64,000 nt of DNA from JAILZP01 sp037444185 (GCA_037444185.1 JBBIMW010000002.1:59830-123829), one strand, 5' to 3'; shown: positions 1 through 8,083, counted from the first letter of the stretch. The notes: generated from the letters alone by a model not told the origin. Numbers and translations: made by a program.

Positions 1-328
1 TACTGTAAAGCATGGGATCACCTATGGTTACGAAGGCCACCCTGCTTCCGCCCCGGACTTTGCGGGCCACTTCCTCCCCTGCGGAAGACCAGCTTTCCTC
101 CAGCACCGACCTGTCTTTGGACATGGGAAAAGACATCTCCAGCCGGTCAAAACGCTTTTTTGTCAGCCCGCTGACCACCTGCAGGGCCAAACTGTCCCTG
201 TCCGCCGTGGACTTGGGCACACACAGAGTATCAACTTCCTCCAGTATTTTAAAGGCCTTGAGGGTAATTAGGCCGGGATCCCCCGGACCCACCCCCAGGC
301 CGTAAAATTTACCCGTCAAACTATTCAC
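1..328 (-). CDS. cbiL: Cobalt-factor II C20-methyltransferase, N-terminal part
   Basis: The reverse strand reads an open frame running off the left edge. It begins with K-F-Y-G-L-G-V-G-P-G-D-P-G, the first S-adenosylmethionine-binding loop of tetrapyrrole methylases, and ends at the edge with V-T-I-G-D-P-M-L-Y-S, the conserved GDP loop. About 109 of the usual 230-240 residues are visible. The enzyme methylates C20 of cobalt-factor II in the anaerobic corrin pathway. It follows cbiT with overlapping ends. A GTG at 328 overlaps the cbiT stop; a TTG at 319 is an equally possible start and would give the usual M-T-G-K-F-Y beginning. CbiL rather than another methylase of the family is inferred from the start motif and operon position. 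Confidence 0.8.
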   Translation of the reverse strand, partial: MNSLTGKFYGLGVGPGDPGLITLKAFKILEEVDTLCVPKSTADRDSLALQVVSGLTKKRFDRLEMSFPMSKDRSVLEESWSSAGEEVARKVRGGSRVAFVTIGDPMLYS

Positions 329-917
329 CCCATCCCCGCGCCGATATTATAAAAACGGGGTTGCAAGCCTTCATCAGCAGGCTTGCACCCATTTTAACCG
401 ACTTGCACACCGATACCTGAACCACTTCGGTTTCCCAGCCGTCCTTAAAAAAATCCATAGTCACCCCCAGGGTTTCCAGCGTCACGGCATTCACCACCAC
501 CCTGCCTCCCGGCAGCATATTACGCCGCGCGGTCTCCAGAATAGCCGCCAGCTTTCCACCGGACCCTCCGACAATCACCCTGTGGGGGGGAGGCAGCGTT
601 CCAAGCACATCCGGGGCCTCGCCCTCCACCACCCGCAACCGGTCCTCCAGGCCGAACCGGGCGCAGTTGCCCCGTATAAGGTCACACCCCCCGGCGGACC
701 TTTCCACCGCCCAGACCTCGCCTCCGGGAGACAGAAGGGCCGCCTCCACCGCTATGGATCCGGTTCCGCTGCCCACATCCCACACCACCATGCCGGGTCC
801 CAGACGGGCCTTGGAAAGGGTGATCACCCTTATTTCCTCCCGGGTCATGGGAACCGTCCCCCGCACAAAAAGGCCGTCCGGTATGCCGGGCACACTGTAT
901 TTCCACGGATTATTCAT
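321..917 (-). CDS. cbiT: Cobalt-precorrin-6B C15-methyltransferase (decarboxylating) CbiT
   Basis: The 198-residue protein has the class I methyltransferase glycine loop W-D-V-G-S-G-T-G-S near residues 46-54 and the CbiT-type N-terminus G-I-P-D-G-L-F-V-R-G-x-V-P-M-T. Length is normal for a free-standing CbiT (about 190-200). It adds a methyl at C15 and removes the C12 acetate carboxyl in the anaerobic cobalamin route. It overlaps cbiE by 8 bases upstream and cbiL downstream, so the genes are probably translationally coupled. In aerobic organisms CbiE and CbiT are fused as CobL; here they are separate. Confidence 0.93.
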   Translation of the reverse strand: MNNPWKYSVPGIPDGLFVRGTVPMTREEIRVITLSKARLGPGMVVWDVGSGTGSIAVEAALLSPGGEVWAVERSAGGCDLIRGNCARFGLEDRLRVVEGEAPDVLGTLPPPHRVIVGGSGGKLAAILETARRNMLPGGRVVVNAVTLETLGVTMDFFKDGWETEVVQVSVCKSVKMGASLLMKACNPVFIISARGWGE

Positions 918-1533
918 CCAATACCACCATTACGCAATTTTGTCTGTCCCTGTATTCTTCCGGAAATATTTCGCCGGACGACAGCCGGACGACATCCTCC
1001 CCGGGAAGACCAAGATCATAGCAGAAATAAAAAACTTTCTTTTCCGGTCCTTGATTGATCAGTTTAAATATTTTTTCCGGGGTGCCGCCGGTGCCGGTCA
1101 GTATTGCCGCCTTTCCGGCCCCCCGGGCCAGCTCCGCGACTTTTTCCGCCGGCCTGCCGTGGGCGCTCAGCATGACGGCATCGTCCCAGGGCATGGACAG
1201 CCTGGCGAAGGCCAGTTGTACCGAACTTATGCCCGGCACCACCTCAATGTCTCCGGGATCGAAATGTTTAAGCAAAAATCTCAAAATGCCATACATGCCG
1301 GGGTCACCGGATGCCAGTACGACCACTCCGGATTCCCGCCGCAGTATTATTTTTTCCAGCATTTCCTGGAAATTGCTTTTAAGTGCCAGCTTATCCCGGG
1401 CCTCCACGGCGAAGGTCTTCAGGTGCCTTTCCCCGCCGATAATCAAGCCCGCGCCCCGCATGGCCTCCTTCGCCTCCGGGGTAAGATGCCGGGGTCCTCC
1501 CGGACCTACGCCGATTACCTTAATTTTTTGCAT
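910..1533 (-). CDS. cbiE: Cobalt-precorrin-7 C5-methyltransferase CbiE
   Basis: The 207-residue tetrapyrrole methylase has V-I-G-V-G-P-G-G-P at its N-terminus and A-S-G-D-P-G-M-Y-G in the middle, the two S-adenosylmethionine-binding loops of the family. Size fits CbiE. It methylates C5 of cobalt-precorrin-7. Its ATG overlaps the end of cbiD by 19 bases and its end overlaps cbiT by 8, giving a tight cbiD-cbiE-cbiT-cbiL order typical of Clostridia. Confidence 0.93.
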   Translation of the reverse strand: MQKIKVIGVGPGGPRHLTPEAKEAMRGAGLIIGGERHLKTFAVEARDKLALKSNFQEMLEKIILRRESGVVVLASGDPGMYGILRFLLKHFDPGDIEVVPGISSVQLAFARLSMPWDDAVMLSAHGRPAEKVAELARGAGKAAILTGTGGTPEKIFKLINQGPEKKVFYFCYDLGLPGEDVVRLSSGEIFPEEYRDRQNCVMVVLDE

Positions 1534-2645
1534 CCCATCAAACCCCCCATTTTCTCAGCCCCGTCATCCATGCCCAGTATACGGCCGTCCCGGGCGGTAA
1601 TTACCGTCCCCACCTTGATTTTACCCCATATATACTCCTCCGCCCTGCGGCTGGATTTCGCGGCCAGGTGGTCGAACACCCGGCCCAGGCCCGATTTCTC
1701 CATTAGATCCACTGCGCCCTCCAGGGTGTTAATATTCAATATCCCGGCAATCAATTCCTTTTTTGCCCCCAGCAAAGCGGAGTAGGCCGCCAGTATTTCC
1801 CTCCTGCCATCGGCCACCCGGCTGTGGGTGTTGAATATACCCCCGGCCACTTTGGCCATTTTGCCGACGTGTCCCCAGAGGATCACGGATTCAATGGAGC
1901 TTTCAACGCACTGCTCCAGCATAAAGCCCACATAATTGCTCATTTCTATGACCGCGCCGGCGGGAAATCCATAATCCTCCACCGTCTGCCGGTACCCGGC
2001 GCCCCCCGGGGTCAGCACCACACTTTTAAAGCCCAGGGCTGCGGCTTTTTTTAAGAAAGGCACCAGGGAATCCCTGAGGGCCTCGGTGGACATAGGCCGC
2101 ACTATACCTGTGGTGCCCAGGATGGACAAGCCGCCTATGATGCCCAGTCTTTGGTTCAGGGTCCGCTTGGCCGCCTCTATGCCTCCCGGCACTGAAATGG
2201 TTACCTCCACCCCCATCCCGGGCGGAAGCAAAGGTTCCACCGCCCCCCGGATCATCCGGGCCGGCGCCGGGTTTATGGCCGGCTCCCCCACCGGCACCGG
2301 CAGTCCCGGCGTGGTCACCCGGCCTACTCCCTCTCCTCCCCTGATGGACACGCCTCCCGGGGCGGGCCGCAACTCCGCCGCTATTTCCAGTCCGTGGGTG
2401 ACGTCGGGGTCGTCTCCGCCGTCTTTTATCACCACAGCCCTGGTTCCCCACGGAAACAGCTCAGTCTTTTCGATTGGCACGTCAATGGGGATCCCCTGGG
2501 GGTTCAGCACCGTCACCCGTCCGTGGATCTCCCCCCTGAAAAGGAGCAGCGCCGCAGCCTTGGCCGCCGCAGCGGCCGAGGCCCCGGTGGTCACCCCGCA
2601 GCGCATTTTCTTTTTGCCTCTGCCGCTGGATAGATCGTTTGCCAT
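1515..2645 (-). CDS. cbiD: Cobalt-precorrin-5B C1-methyltransferase CbiD
   Basis: Residues C-G-V-T-T-G-A-S-A-A-A-A-A-K-A near the N-terminus are the CbiD hallmark, and 376 residues is the usual length. The open frame continues upstream to 2783, but the ATG at 2645 is preferred: the family begins shortly before that motif, AGGGTGA lies about 7 bases upstream, and the extra 46 residues are proline-rich and not family-like. CbiD methylates C1 during anaerobic corrin ring synthesis. The acsC/acsD corrinoid proteins farther along the window would be a large consumer of the product. Confidence 0.93.
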   Translation of the reverse strand: MANDLSSGRGKKKMRCGVTTGASAAAAAKAAALLLFRGEIHGRVTVLNPQGIPIDVPIEKTELFPWGTRAVVIKDGGDDPDVTHGLEIAAELRPAPGGVSIRGGEGVGRVTTPGLPVPVGEPAINPAPARMIRGAVEPLLPPGMGVEVTISVPGGIEAAKRTLNQRLGIIGGLSILGTTGIVRPMSTEALRDSLVPFLKKAAALGFKSVVLTPGGAGYRQTVEDYGFPAGAVIEMSNYVGFMLEQCVESSIESVILWGHVGKMAKVAGGIFNTHSRVADGRREILAAYSALLGAKKELIAGILNINTLEGAVDLMEKSGLGRVFDHLAAKSSRRAEEYIWGKIKVGTVITARDGRILGMDDGAEKMGGLMGCKKLR

Positions 2646-2666
2646 GGGAGTATCACCCTGAAAACA

Positions 2667-2698
2667 GCTTATTCTGTATTCCTTATTCTGCCGGGAGA
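2667..2698 (+). repeat. 32-bp dispersed repeat, copy 1
   Basis: These 32 bases match the reverse complement of 5968-5999 at 30 of 32 positions. The unit contains TTATTCTG twice around TATTCC. This copy lies just upstream of the cbiD start. No function is evident. Confidence 0.6.
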
Positions 2699-2768
2699 AA
2701 GAAAGGGCGGGCTGGGATGTTTTCACAGCCGGACTGTGCGCCGGGGGCGGCGGATTATGTTTAAAGCC

Positions 2769-2794
2769 GACAGCCGGTTGCATTGCCGGCTGTC
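2769..2794. other. Perfect 9-bp hairpin at the dnaD stop
   Basis: gacagccgg at 2769-2777 pairs perfectly with ccggctgtc at 2786-2794 across an 8-base loop. The hairpin includes the stop codon of the DnaD-like gene. No T-run follows directly on the minus strand; on the plus strand a T-run starts about 14 bases later. It may be a weak terminator or an mRNA 3' stabiliser. Confidence 0.4.
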
Positions 2795-3605
2795 AAGTAA
2801 GGTAGAGTTTTTTTATTAGTGCCCTGCGCCTGTTGTCTAAACCGCCTCCATTGTCATTTCTGCCGTTGTCCCTCCGGCGCGGGTCTCTTTCGGACCTTTT
2901 GTTCTGATACCTACTCTCGTATTCTTCGACGGAGGATATTGAATCGAGGTTGTTTCTCTTCCAGTCCAGCAGTATTGTATCAATGTATCTGAAATTTTTT
3001 TTGCCCAACAGAACCGCCCTCCTGAGGGCCTCCTGGACCAGATTCGGCCCGGGATATTCGATCCACTGGACGATCTTCTCCATTTCTATGGGTGAAAGCG
3101 GGCGCCCGAACTCCTTTTCAAAGCTGCTGCAGCATAATGCCAGTTCCTTTCTGTCTGCGATCCTTGACTGTGCTTCAATTTTTTTGCCGGCCTTTTCAAT
3201 TTCTCTGGCCCTGGCCACGGCCCACTGGTCCGACAGTTTTTCAAACAGTGGCTCGAAATCATAGCCGGTCAGCACTTCGTCCCGGTCCTCATTGTAATAC
3301 AGTGTCTCCACCAAAAACTTTTTTTCAAAAAGCGATCTGATGTTCCCTTCAATTTCACTCTGCGGGGCCGACATGCAGCGGGACAGTTTTTCCGTGTCCG
3401 GGCACAGTATGCATTCATCGCAGCGGAGCCTGAACATGTGTATGAGGGTCATCACTTCTGAATCGGTCAGATTCATCTCTTTATAAAATTTCAGCAGCAG
3501 GTTGGGTACGTTGGTTGCTCCCGACAGCCACAGGTCCGATCCAAAAGCGGCGGGTATATTACCCTGCCTGTAGTTTTTTACAGCTTTTCCGGTTCCGTTG
3601 AGCAT
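2793..3605 (-). CDS. DnaD-domain replication protein
   Basis: The 270-residue protein has an N-terminal DnaD/DnaB-like winged-helix region (about 30-110) and a C-terminal DnaD domain. The latter shows the typical final-helix pattern F-R-Y-I-D-T-I-L-L-D-W-K-R-N-N near residues 205-219, followed by a basic, glycine/asparagine-rich tail. In Firmicutes such proteins take part in loading helicase at the origin or restart sites. Four cysteines at about 48-64 (R-C-D-E-C-I-L-C, then S-R-C) are not a standard part of DnaD and could bind metal. Start: ATG at 3605 with CGGGGG 7 bases upstream. It stands alone between the cob operon and a cysteine hydrolase gene. It could be a phage-type DnaD paralogue, but no phage genes are near. 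Confidence 0.8.
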   Translation of the reverse strand: MLNGTGKAVKNYRQGNIPAAFGSDLWLSGATNVPNLLLKFYKEMNLTDSEVMTLIHMFRLRCDECILCPDTEKLSRCMSAPQSEIEGNIRSLFEKKFLVETLYYNEDRDEVLTGYDFEPLFEKLSDQWAVARAREIEKAGKKIEAQSRIADRKELALCCSSFEKEFGRPLSPIEMEKIVQWIEYPGPNLVQEALRRAVLLGKKNFRYIDTILLDWKRNNLDSISSVEEYESRYQNKRSERDPRRRDNGRNDNGGGLDNRRRALIKKLYLT

Positions 3606-3620
3606 GGCATAACCCCCGGC

Positions 3621-3638
3621 AAAATGTAATTACATTTT
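3621..3638. promoter_or_regulatory. 18-bp perfect palindrome upstream of dnaD-like gene
   Basis: AAAATGTAATTACATTTT is a perfect inverted repeat lying 16-33 bases upstream of the DnaD-like start, just before its ribosome-binding site. The position fits a repressor operator. The cognate regulator is not in the window and cannot be named. Confidence 0.5.
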
Positions 3639-3785
3639 ATGATTAGCGCCGGGGGTTTGTCCAGGTTCAAAAATCTCCGTTTACGGCGTTTTGTATGGAA
3701 CAATCAGCCATTATACCCGATCTTTCCACGGGATGGGATACGCAAAAAAAAAGTTTTTATGGCATAATATTACAATGTCTACCCG

Positions 3786-4319
3786 TCAGCAGACCTTTGC
3801 CCCCAGCACCTCCACCATCTGCCTCAGGGCCCACAGGTGAGCGTCCTGGTTAAAGGAGGCCACTCCCTCCCTGTACACCAGTACGTTGTAATCCCTGTTG
3901 CACAGTTCCTCGACGGTATACAGCACGCATATATGTGTACAGACCCCCACCACCTCGACGGTTTTCGGATCCAGGTCCCTCAATATCTGGTTTAGGTTTG
4001 TCCTGAAAAACCCGCTGAACCTGCTTTTGGGCACCCGCATGGCGAAGGAGTACTCCTCCACCAGGAATTTCAATTCCCTTATTACGTCCGATCCCTCCGA
4101 GCCGTAAATGCAGTGCGGGGGAAACCTCTTGAACTCCAGGTCCTGGGGATCGTGGGCGTCTATTATGAATATTACCGGCAGTCCCTGCTCAACATAATCT
4201 CTAATTTTGTCCTGCACGAAGGGAACTATTTTTTCCGCGGTCTCACCGCAGTACAGGGCGCCATCCTTTCTGATGAAGTCATTGAGCATGTCCACCACCA
4301 GCAGCACTCTTTCCCTCAT
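3786..4319 (-). CDS. Cysteine hydrolase (isochorismatase/nicotinamidase family)
   Basis: The 177-residue protein carries the family triad: Asp10 in V-V-D-M-L-N-D-F, Lys98 in R-V-P-K-S-R-F-S-G-F, and Cys131 in G-V-C-T-H-I-C-V. D-A-H-D at 54-57 resembles the metal-binding loop of nicotinamidases. The family hydrolyses amides or vinyl ethers; nicotinamide to nicotinate (PncA-like) is the best guess, but the substrate is not proved by sequence. It lies 28 bases downstream of a HAD phosphatase gene, probably in one transcript. Confidence 0.85.
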   Translation of the reverse strand: MRERVLLVVDMLNDFIRKDGALYCGETAEKIVPFVQDKIRDYVEQGLPVIFIIDAHDPQDLEFKRFPPHCIYGSEGSDVIRELKFLVEEYSFAMRVPKSRFSGFFRTNLNQILRDLDPKTVEVVGVCTHICVLYTVEELCNRDYNVLVYREGVASFNQDAHLWALRQMVEVLGAKVC

Positions 4320-4347
4320 GGCAATTCCTCGCCTCCCGTAATCATTT

Positions 4348-5085
4348 TCAAAGTATTGCCTCCCGCAGGGGTTTTGCGCCCAACACCATTTCCGGAACTC
4401 CGGCCAGGGAATCCAGGGTGATGAATTCCCCCCGGGGATCCTCCATTTCGTAACTCCAGGTATGCTGGTTTGGAATGTATATACATTTATAACCGGCCTT
4501 AATCCCCGGATTTATATCGGATTTGATGCTGTTGCCTATTACCCACGAGGAGCCTGGTTCGAAATTGTGCATCCGGGCTATCATCTCGTACTCACGCTTT
4601 GTTTTGTCTTTCAGTACATATATTTTTTTAAAATAACCCTTCAGCCCGCTTGCGGCTATTCTCTCCCACTGTATTCCGGGATCCCCCTTGGTGGCCAGAA
4701 TCAGTTCGTGCTCTCCGCCGGCTGACAGCTTTTCCAGCACATCGCGGGCGCCCGGCACCGGCCGGGGCGTTTGCTTAAACACCCACCAGCCCATTTCCTC
4801 GACCCTTTTGCATATTTCCGGCTCCGGTCCGGCTCCAGCCAGCCCGCAAAAATACTGGTAGGTCTGGACCATGGCCAAAGGAAAACAGTCTTTTAGAAAG
4901 CCTCCGCGCCGCTTTACATTCTCTATGTCGAAAAAATCAAGCTTGTCCAGGGTTTCCCGCAGGGGGAAGCCCAGTTCAACCATCAGCCGGGAGAACTCTT
5001 TCCTGGCCATTTCAAAAAAAACCGTGGTTTCCACCAGGGTGTCGTCGAAGTCCAAAACTATACCGGGACCCAACGACTTGACCAT
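4348..5085 (-). CDS. HAD-superfamily hydrolase
   Basis: The 245-residue protein has motif I D-F-D-D-T-L at residues 12-17, with catalytic Asp12 and Asp14. Motif II lies in I-L-A-T-K-G-D (about 128-134), and motif III/IV in V-I-G-N-S-I-K-S-D-I-N-P-G. A helical cap of about 100 residues separates motifs I and II (C1 cap). It should be a small-molecule phosphatase with unknown substrate. It sits directly upstream of the cysteine hydrolase gene, so a shared role in nucleotide or NAD turnover is conceivable but unproven. Confidence 0.85.
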   Translation of the reverse strand: MVKSLGPGIVLDFDDTLVETTVFFEMARKEFSRLMVELGFPLRETLDKLDFFDIENVKRRGGFLKDCFPLAMVQTYQYFCGLAGAGPEPEICKRVEEMGWWVFKQTPRPVPGARDVLEKLSAGGEHELILATKGDPGIQWERIAASGLKGYFKKIYVLKDKTKREYEMIARMHNFEPGSSWVIGNSIKSDINPGIKAGYKCIYIPNQHTWSYEMEDPRGEFITLDSLAGVPEMVLGAKPLREAIL

Positions 5086-5213
5086 GCCAAAGCTTCCTTT
5101 CCGCCCCTTTGGGGTTGATTTAATATAATAGGCCAGCCCATGCTGGCCGTATATTCAATAAAAATATTATACCATTTGCCGTGCTGATAAAAAATAAATT
5201 TAATCAAAATAAT

Positions 5214-5528
5214 TTACTGCAGAGTCACCGCCGTGCCGCTGGCGGTGACCATGAGCATCCCCTCCCGGACCACTTCGTAGTCTATATCCACCCCCACCAC
5301 GGCGTTGGCGCCTATGCGCCTGGCGTTGGCGCTCATCTCGTCCAGGGCTATCTGCCGCGCCTGGGCCAGTTTTTCTTCGTACGCCCCGGATCTTCCCCCG
5401 ACAATGTCCGTTATGCTGGCGAACAGGTCCCTGACTATGTTGGCCCCCAGTATGGCCTCGCCGCTTACTATGCCCAAATAGCTGCCGATGGTTTTTCCCT
5501 CCACATTGTGGGTGGTGGTCAGAAGCAT
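5214..5528 (-). CDS. YbjQ/UPF0145 family protein
   Basis: The 104-residue protein matches the YbjQ family over its full length: G-K-T-I-G-S-Y-L-G-I-V-S-G-E near the start, central A-R-x-x-A-L-D-E-M, then A-N-A-V-V-G-V-D-I-D-Y-E and a hydrophobic C-terminus. The family forms pentameric rings and is often annotated as heavy-metal-binding, but its biochemical role is not known. A GGAGGGGG ribosome site precedes the ATG. It is a single-gene unit. Confidence 0.88.
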   Translation of the reverse strand: MLLTTTHNVEGKTIGSYLGIVSGEAILGANIVRDLFASITDIVGGRSGAYEEKLAQARQIALDEMSANARRIGANAVVGVDIDYEVVREGMLMVTASGTAVTLQ

Positions 5529-5608
5529 TTTTCCCCCTCCTTATTTTTACGCACATAAATATATTATTTAATATTCCTCCTCCGAATTCCTTCAACCATC
5601 ATTCAATG

Positions 5609-5631
5609 AAAAAGCCGCCCGGCCGGGCGAC
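5609..5631 (-). terminator. Intrinsic terminator facing left with no gene before it
   Basis: On the minus strand GTCGCCCGG pairs with CCGGGCGGC (one G-U pair) and is followed by five Ts. The closest minus-strand gene upstream is the nitroreductase at 7276, with the plus-strand gapA between, so the transcript ended here is not explained by any gene found. Confidence 0.65.
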
Positions 5632-5967
5632 TCAGGCCCCCATGCCCCATGGATGTGGCGCCGTGAACAATGAAAATCCGGGGCCGGGGTCCGGGTTTCA
5701 ATCCGGCTTCAGGACCTGCGGCTGAACCGGCTCTATTCTTGTGGCTTACGGTTTGCCGGCCGCCTTCGCACGTGCGTCCATGGACACCCAGGCTACAGTT
5801 GCATCCGTGCAGCTGTCCGGCGCCCCGTAGGCTCCCCCGCCAAGAGCCGGTAACAGCCTCCGGTATCTTCCGCCCGGCTTGAAAATCCTCCCCCCGGGTA
5901 CCCTCTCTGTCTTTGGCTTTGTAATTTTCAGGGCGCTCCCATCCCGGCCAACCCATTCTGTCTCCTG

Positions 5968-5999
5968 TCTCCCGACAGAATAAGGAATACAGTATAAGC
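5968..5999 (-). repeat. 32-bp dispersed repeat, copy 2
   Basis: Inverted copy of 2667-2698 with 30 of 32 identical bases. It lies about 115 bases upstream of the gapA promoter. Confidence 0.6.
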
Positions 6000-6113
6000 C
6001 ACAGTATAGGGAGAACAGTGCATTGGGATACGGTATCGAGGGGGAGAGGGCGTCAAAGGGCGATATGCCGGAGGCTGTTCAGCCCCAGGGGGGAGGATGG
6101 AATCCAGAATAAG

Positions 6114-6142
6114 TTGAATATACACCCAAAATATGCTATACT
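6114..6142 (+). promoter_or_regulatory. Sigma-A type promoter of gapA
   Basis: TTGAAT (6114-6119), a 17-base spacer and TATACT (6137-6142). Transcription would start near 6149, giving a leader of about 110 bases before gapA. Confidence 0.7.
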
Positions 6143-6258
6143 GCCCTGTATATAGCTAGTTCTGCATTCCTGTATAATGTCAATTCAAAAAAAGGTTAAA
6201 ATATATAAAGCTGTATGTGTTTTTAGTTAGCTATACGTATTGACAAAGGAGGAGCTAA

Positions 6259-7269
6259 ATGGCGCTAAGAATTGGAATAAACGGCTTCGGGCGGATTGGC
6301 AGGGCGGTGTACCGTACTTCGCTGAACTTTGCGGATAAAATTCAGGTGGTGTCCGTAAATGACCTTACCGATGCCAAAACCCTGGCCCATCTGCTAAAGT
6401 ATGATTCGGTTCACGGCATTTGCCGGGATGAGGTGGAGGCCGCCAATGACAGTTTCGTGGTGGGCGGGAGAGAGGTAAAGGTAACGGCATACAGTGATCC
6501 CGCTTCCATACCCTGGGGGAATTTGGGTGTGGATGTGGTGGTGGAGGCCACGGGCCGTTTCACCGACGGCAGACTGGCGGCGAAACATCTGGAATCCGGC
6601 GCCAGGAAGGTTCTGATTTCAGCTCCGGCCAGCAATGAAGACATCACCTTGGTGATGGGCGTAAACAGTGATAAATACGACCCCCCGCAGCATCACGTGA
6701 TCTCGTGCGCCTCTTGCACCACCAACTGTCTGGCGCCCCTGGCCAAAGTTATTCACCACAAGTTCGGCATAATCAGGGGCATGATGACCACTGTGCATTC
6801 ATACACCAACGATCAGCAGATACTGGACCTGCCTCACAAGGATCTGCGCAGGGCCAGGGCTGCGGCGCTGTCCATCATACCCACCACCACCGGTGCGGCC
6901 AAGGCGGTGTCCCTGGTGCTTCCCGAGCTCAAGGGCAAGCTGCACGGAATGGCCATGCGCGTCCCCACTCCCAATGTTTCCGTGGTGGACCTGGTGGTCC
7001 ACCTGGCCCGGGAGACTTCCGCCGGGGAAGTGAACTCCGTGCTTAAGGAAGCCGCCGAAGGGGAACTGAGGGGAATAATGGCGTACAGTGAGGCACCGCT
7101 GGTATCCAGGGACTACAACGGCAACCCCCACTCCTCCATTGTGGACGCCCTTTCCACCATGGTTATGGAAGGAGTGTTGGTGAAGGTTATTGCCTGGTAT
7201 GACAACGAGTGGGGATATTCCAACAGGGTGGTTGACACGGCGCTGTATTTGGCGGAGATGGGAATATAG
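6259..7269 (+). CDS. gap: Glyceraldehyde-3-phosphate dehydrogenase, type I
   Basis: The 336-residue protein shows the N-terminal Rossmann motif G-I-N-G-F-G-R-I-G-R (6-15) and catalytic Cys153 in S-C-A-S-C-T-T-N-C. It also has the S-loop and C-terminal W-Y-D-N-E-W-G-Y-S. Asp35 after the second strand suggests NAD preference. It oxidises glyceraldehyde-3-phosphate to 1,3-bisphosphoglycerate, or runs in reverse for gluconeogenesis. AAGGAGG lies 6 bases before the ATG. No pgk, tpi or central glycolytic regulator gene is adjacent, unlike the common Firmicute gap operon, so this may be the gluconeogenic GapB-like copy. That is a guess from context only. Confidence 0.95.
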   Translation: MALRIGINGFGRIGRAVYRTSLNFADKIQVVSVNDLTDAKTLAHLLKYDSVHGICRDEVEAANDSFVVGGREVKVTAYSDPASIPWGNLGVDVVVEATGRFTDGRLAAKHLESGARKVLISAPASNEDITLVMGVNSDKYDPPQHHVISCASCTTNCLAPLAKVIHHKFGIIRGMMTTVHSYTNDQQILDLPHKDLRRARAAALSIIPTTTGAAKAVSLVLPELKGKLHGMAMRVPTPNVSVVDLVVHLARETSAGEVNSVLKEAAEGELRGIMAYSEAPLVSRDYNGNPHSSIVDALSTMVMEGVLVKVIAWYDNEWGYSNRVVDTALYLAEMGI

Positions 7270-7275
7270 TTCTTC

Positions 7276-7812
7276 TCAAAGGTACTGTGTTATTTCTTTA
7301 GTTTCCCTTCTCCCCGGCCTTCCCCGGCCGGCGCTGTCGGGATAACCCACCGGTATTATTGCCACCGGCCTCCTGGGTTCAGGCATCTTGAGGTAGGCAT
7401 GCACTTTTTTCTCGTCGAAGGCCCCCACCCAACAGGTACCCAGCCCCCCGGCGGCCGCTGCCAGAAGGATATTCTGCACTGCCGCCGCCGTATCCTGCAG
7501 GCAGTACAGTTCCCTTCCCCTGCTCCCGTAAACCCTGGCCGATTGGTCAGGTTCGGCGCACACCACAATGCACACCGGGGCCCTGGCAACGAAAGACTGG
7601 TTCAGCGCAAAGGAGGCCAAGGCTTCCCGGTGCTGAAGGGTTCTCACTACGTAAAAAAACCATGGTTGCAGGTTTCCCGCCGTAGGTGCCCACCGGGCGG
7701 CCTCCAGCAGTGATTCCACCATTTCTTGCGGGATATCATGGGGCTTGAATTTTCTCACCGAGCACCTTTTTTTGATTAAGTCCAGCAACGCGCGAGCCTC
7801 CCTTGACTCCAT
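7276..7812 (-). CDS. Nitroreductase-family FMN oxidoreductase
   Basis: The 178-residue protein has the FMN-binding start R-C-S-V-R-K-F-K, then A-A-R-W-A-P-T-A-G-N-L-Q-P-W and the later G-G-L-G-T-C-W-V-G-A. These are standard landmarks of the nitroreductase fold, which works as a dimer with FMN and NAD(P)H. The natural substrate cannot be told from sequence. It is convergent with gapA, with only 6 bases between the stop codons and no visible terminator. Confidence 0.88.
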   Translation of the reverse strand: MESREARALLDLIKKRCSVRKFKPHDIPQEMVESLLEAARWAPTAGNLQPWFFYVVRTLQHREALASFALNQSFVARAPVCIVVCAEPDQSARVYGSRGRELYCLQDTAAAVQNILLAAAAGGLGTCWVGAFDEKKVHAYLKMPEPRRPVAIIPVGYPDSAGRGRPGRRETKEITQYL

Positions 7813-7915
7813 ATCATTGAAGTGTCATTCCATCAGCATAGACAACTCCGGCGTGCACTATTATTATTATAGTGTATGCTATTTCAATTGTCATGCGTCA
7901 AGTGGAGGGTTATTC

Positions 7916-8083
7916 ATGAGAGCAGGAATGTTGCCTATGCTGGCAACGGTTCTCTCGGCGGTGGGGGTCTATTATTTCTGGGCCGTGGTTCTGCGCCTGG
8001 ACAATACCGTGGGCACTGTGCTGGGTATGTTGACCGCCGTACTGGCGTCAGCTTATTTTGCCAGAAGAAAAAAAGGCAAATAA
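7916..8083 (+). CDS. Small membrane protein of 55 residues
   Basis: ATG at 7916 is preceded by GGAGGG 6-7 bases upstream, a strong ribosome site. The product has two hydrophobic stretches (about 5-24 and 31-48) separated by R-L-D-N-T, and ends in the basic tail A-R-R-K-K-G-K, so it is probably a two-span inner-membrane protein with the tail inside. A longer reading of the frame from 7745 lacks a ribosome site and overlaps the nitroreductase. No family was recognised. It lies 40 bases upstream of murI and may be co-transcribed. Confidence 0.65.
   Translation: MRAGMLPMLATVLSAVGVYYFWAVVLRLDNTVGTVLGMLTAVLASAYFARRKKGK

Larger units (their letters stand above)
5529..6113. other. Long gene-poor interval upstream of gapA
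   Basis: I find no convincing gene in this stretch, which continues to the gapA promoter and leader up to 6258. Open frames here have no ribosome site or recognisable protein pattern. It holds an intrinsic terminator facing left (5609-5631) and the second copy of a 32-bp repeat (5968-5999). The GC-rich part, 5640-5960, is rich in local inverted repeats and could encode a structured RNA on the minus strand. I could not match it to RNase P RNA, SRP RNA, tmRNA or a known riboswitch. Confidence 0.5.

Noticed and set aside
667..1785. Long plus-strand open frames over the cob genes and elsewhere in the GC-rich minus-strand operons
   Set aside because: They lie antisense to strongly conserved genes, have no ribosome sites and show composition typical of shadow frames.
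5603..5956. A minus-strand open frame of 117 codons
   Set aside because: It has no ribosome site, no recognisable protein pattern, a Gly/Arg/Pro-rich GC-driven composition, and its last codons are the terminator hairpin itself.
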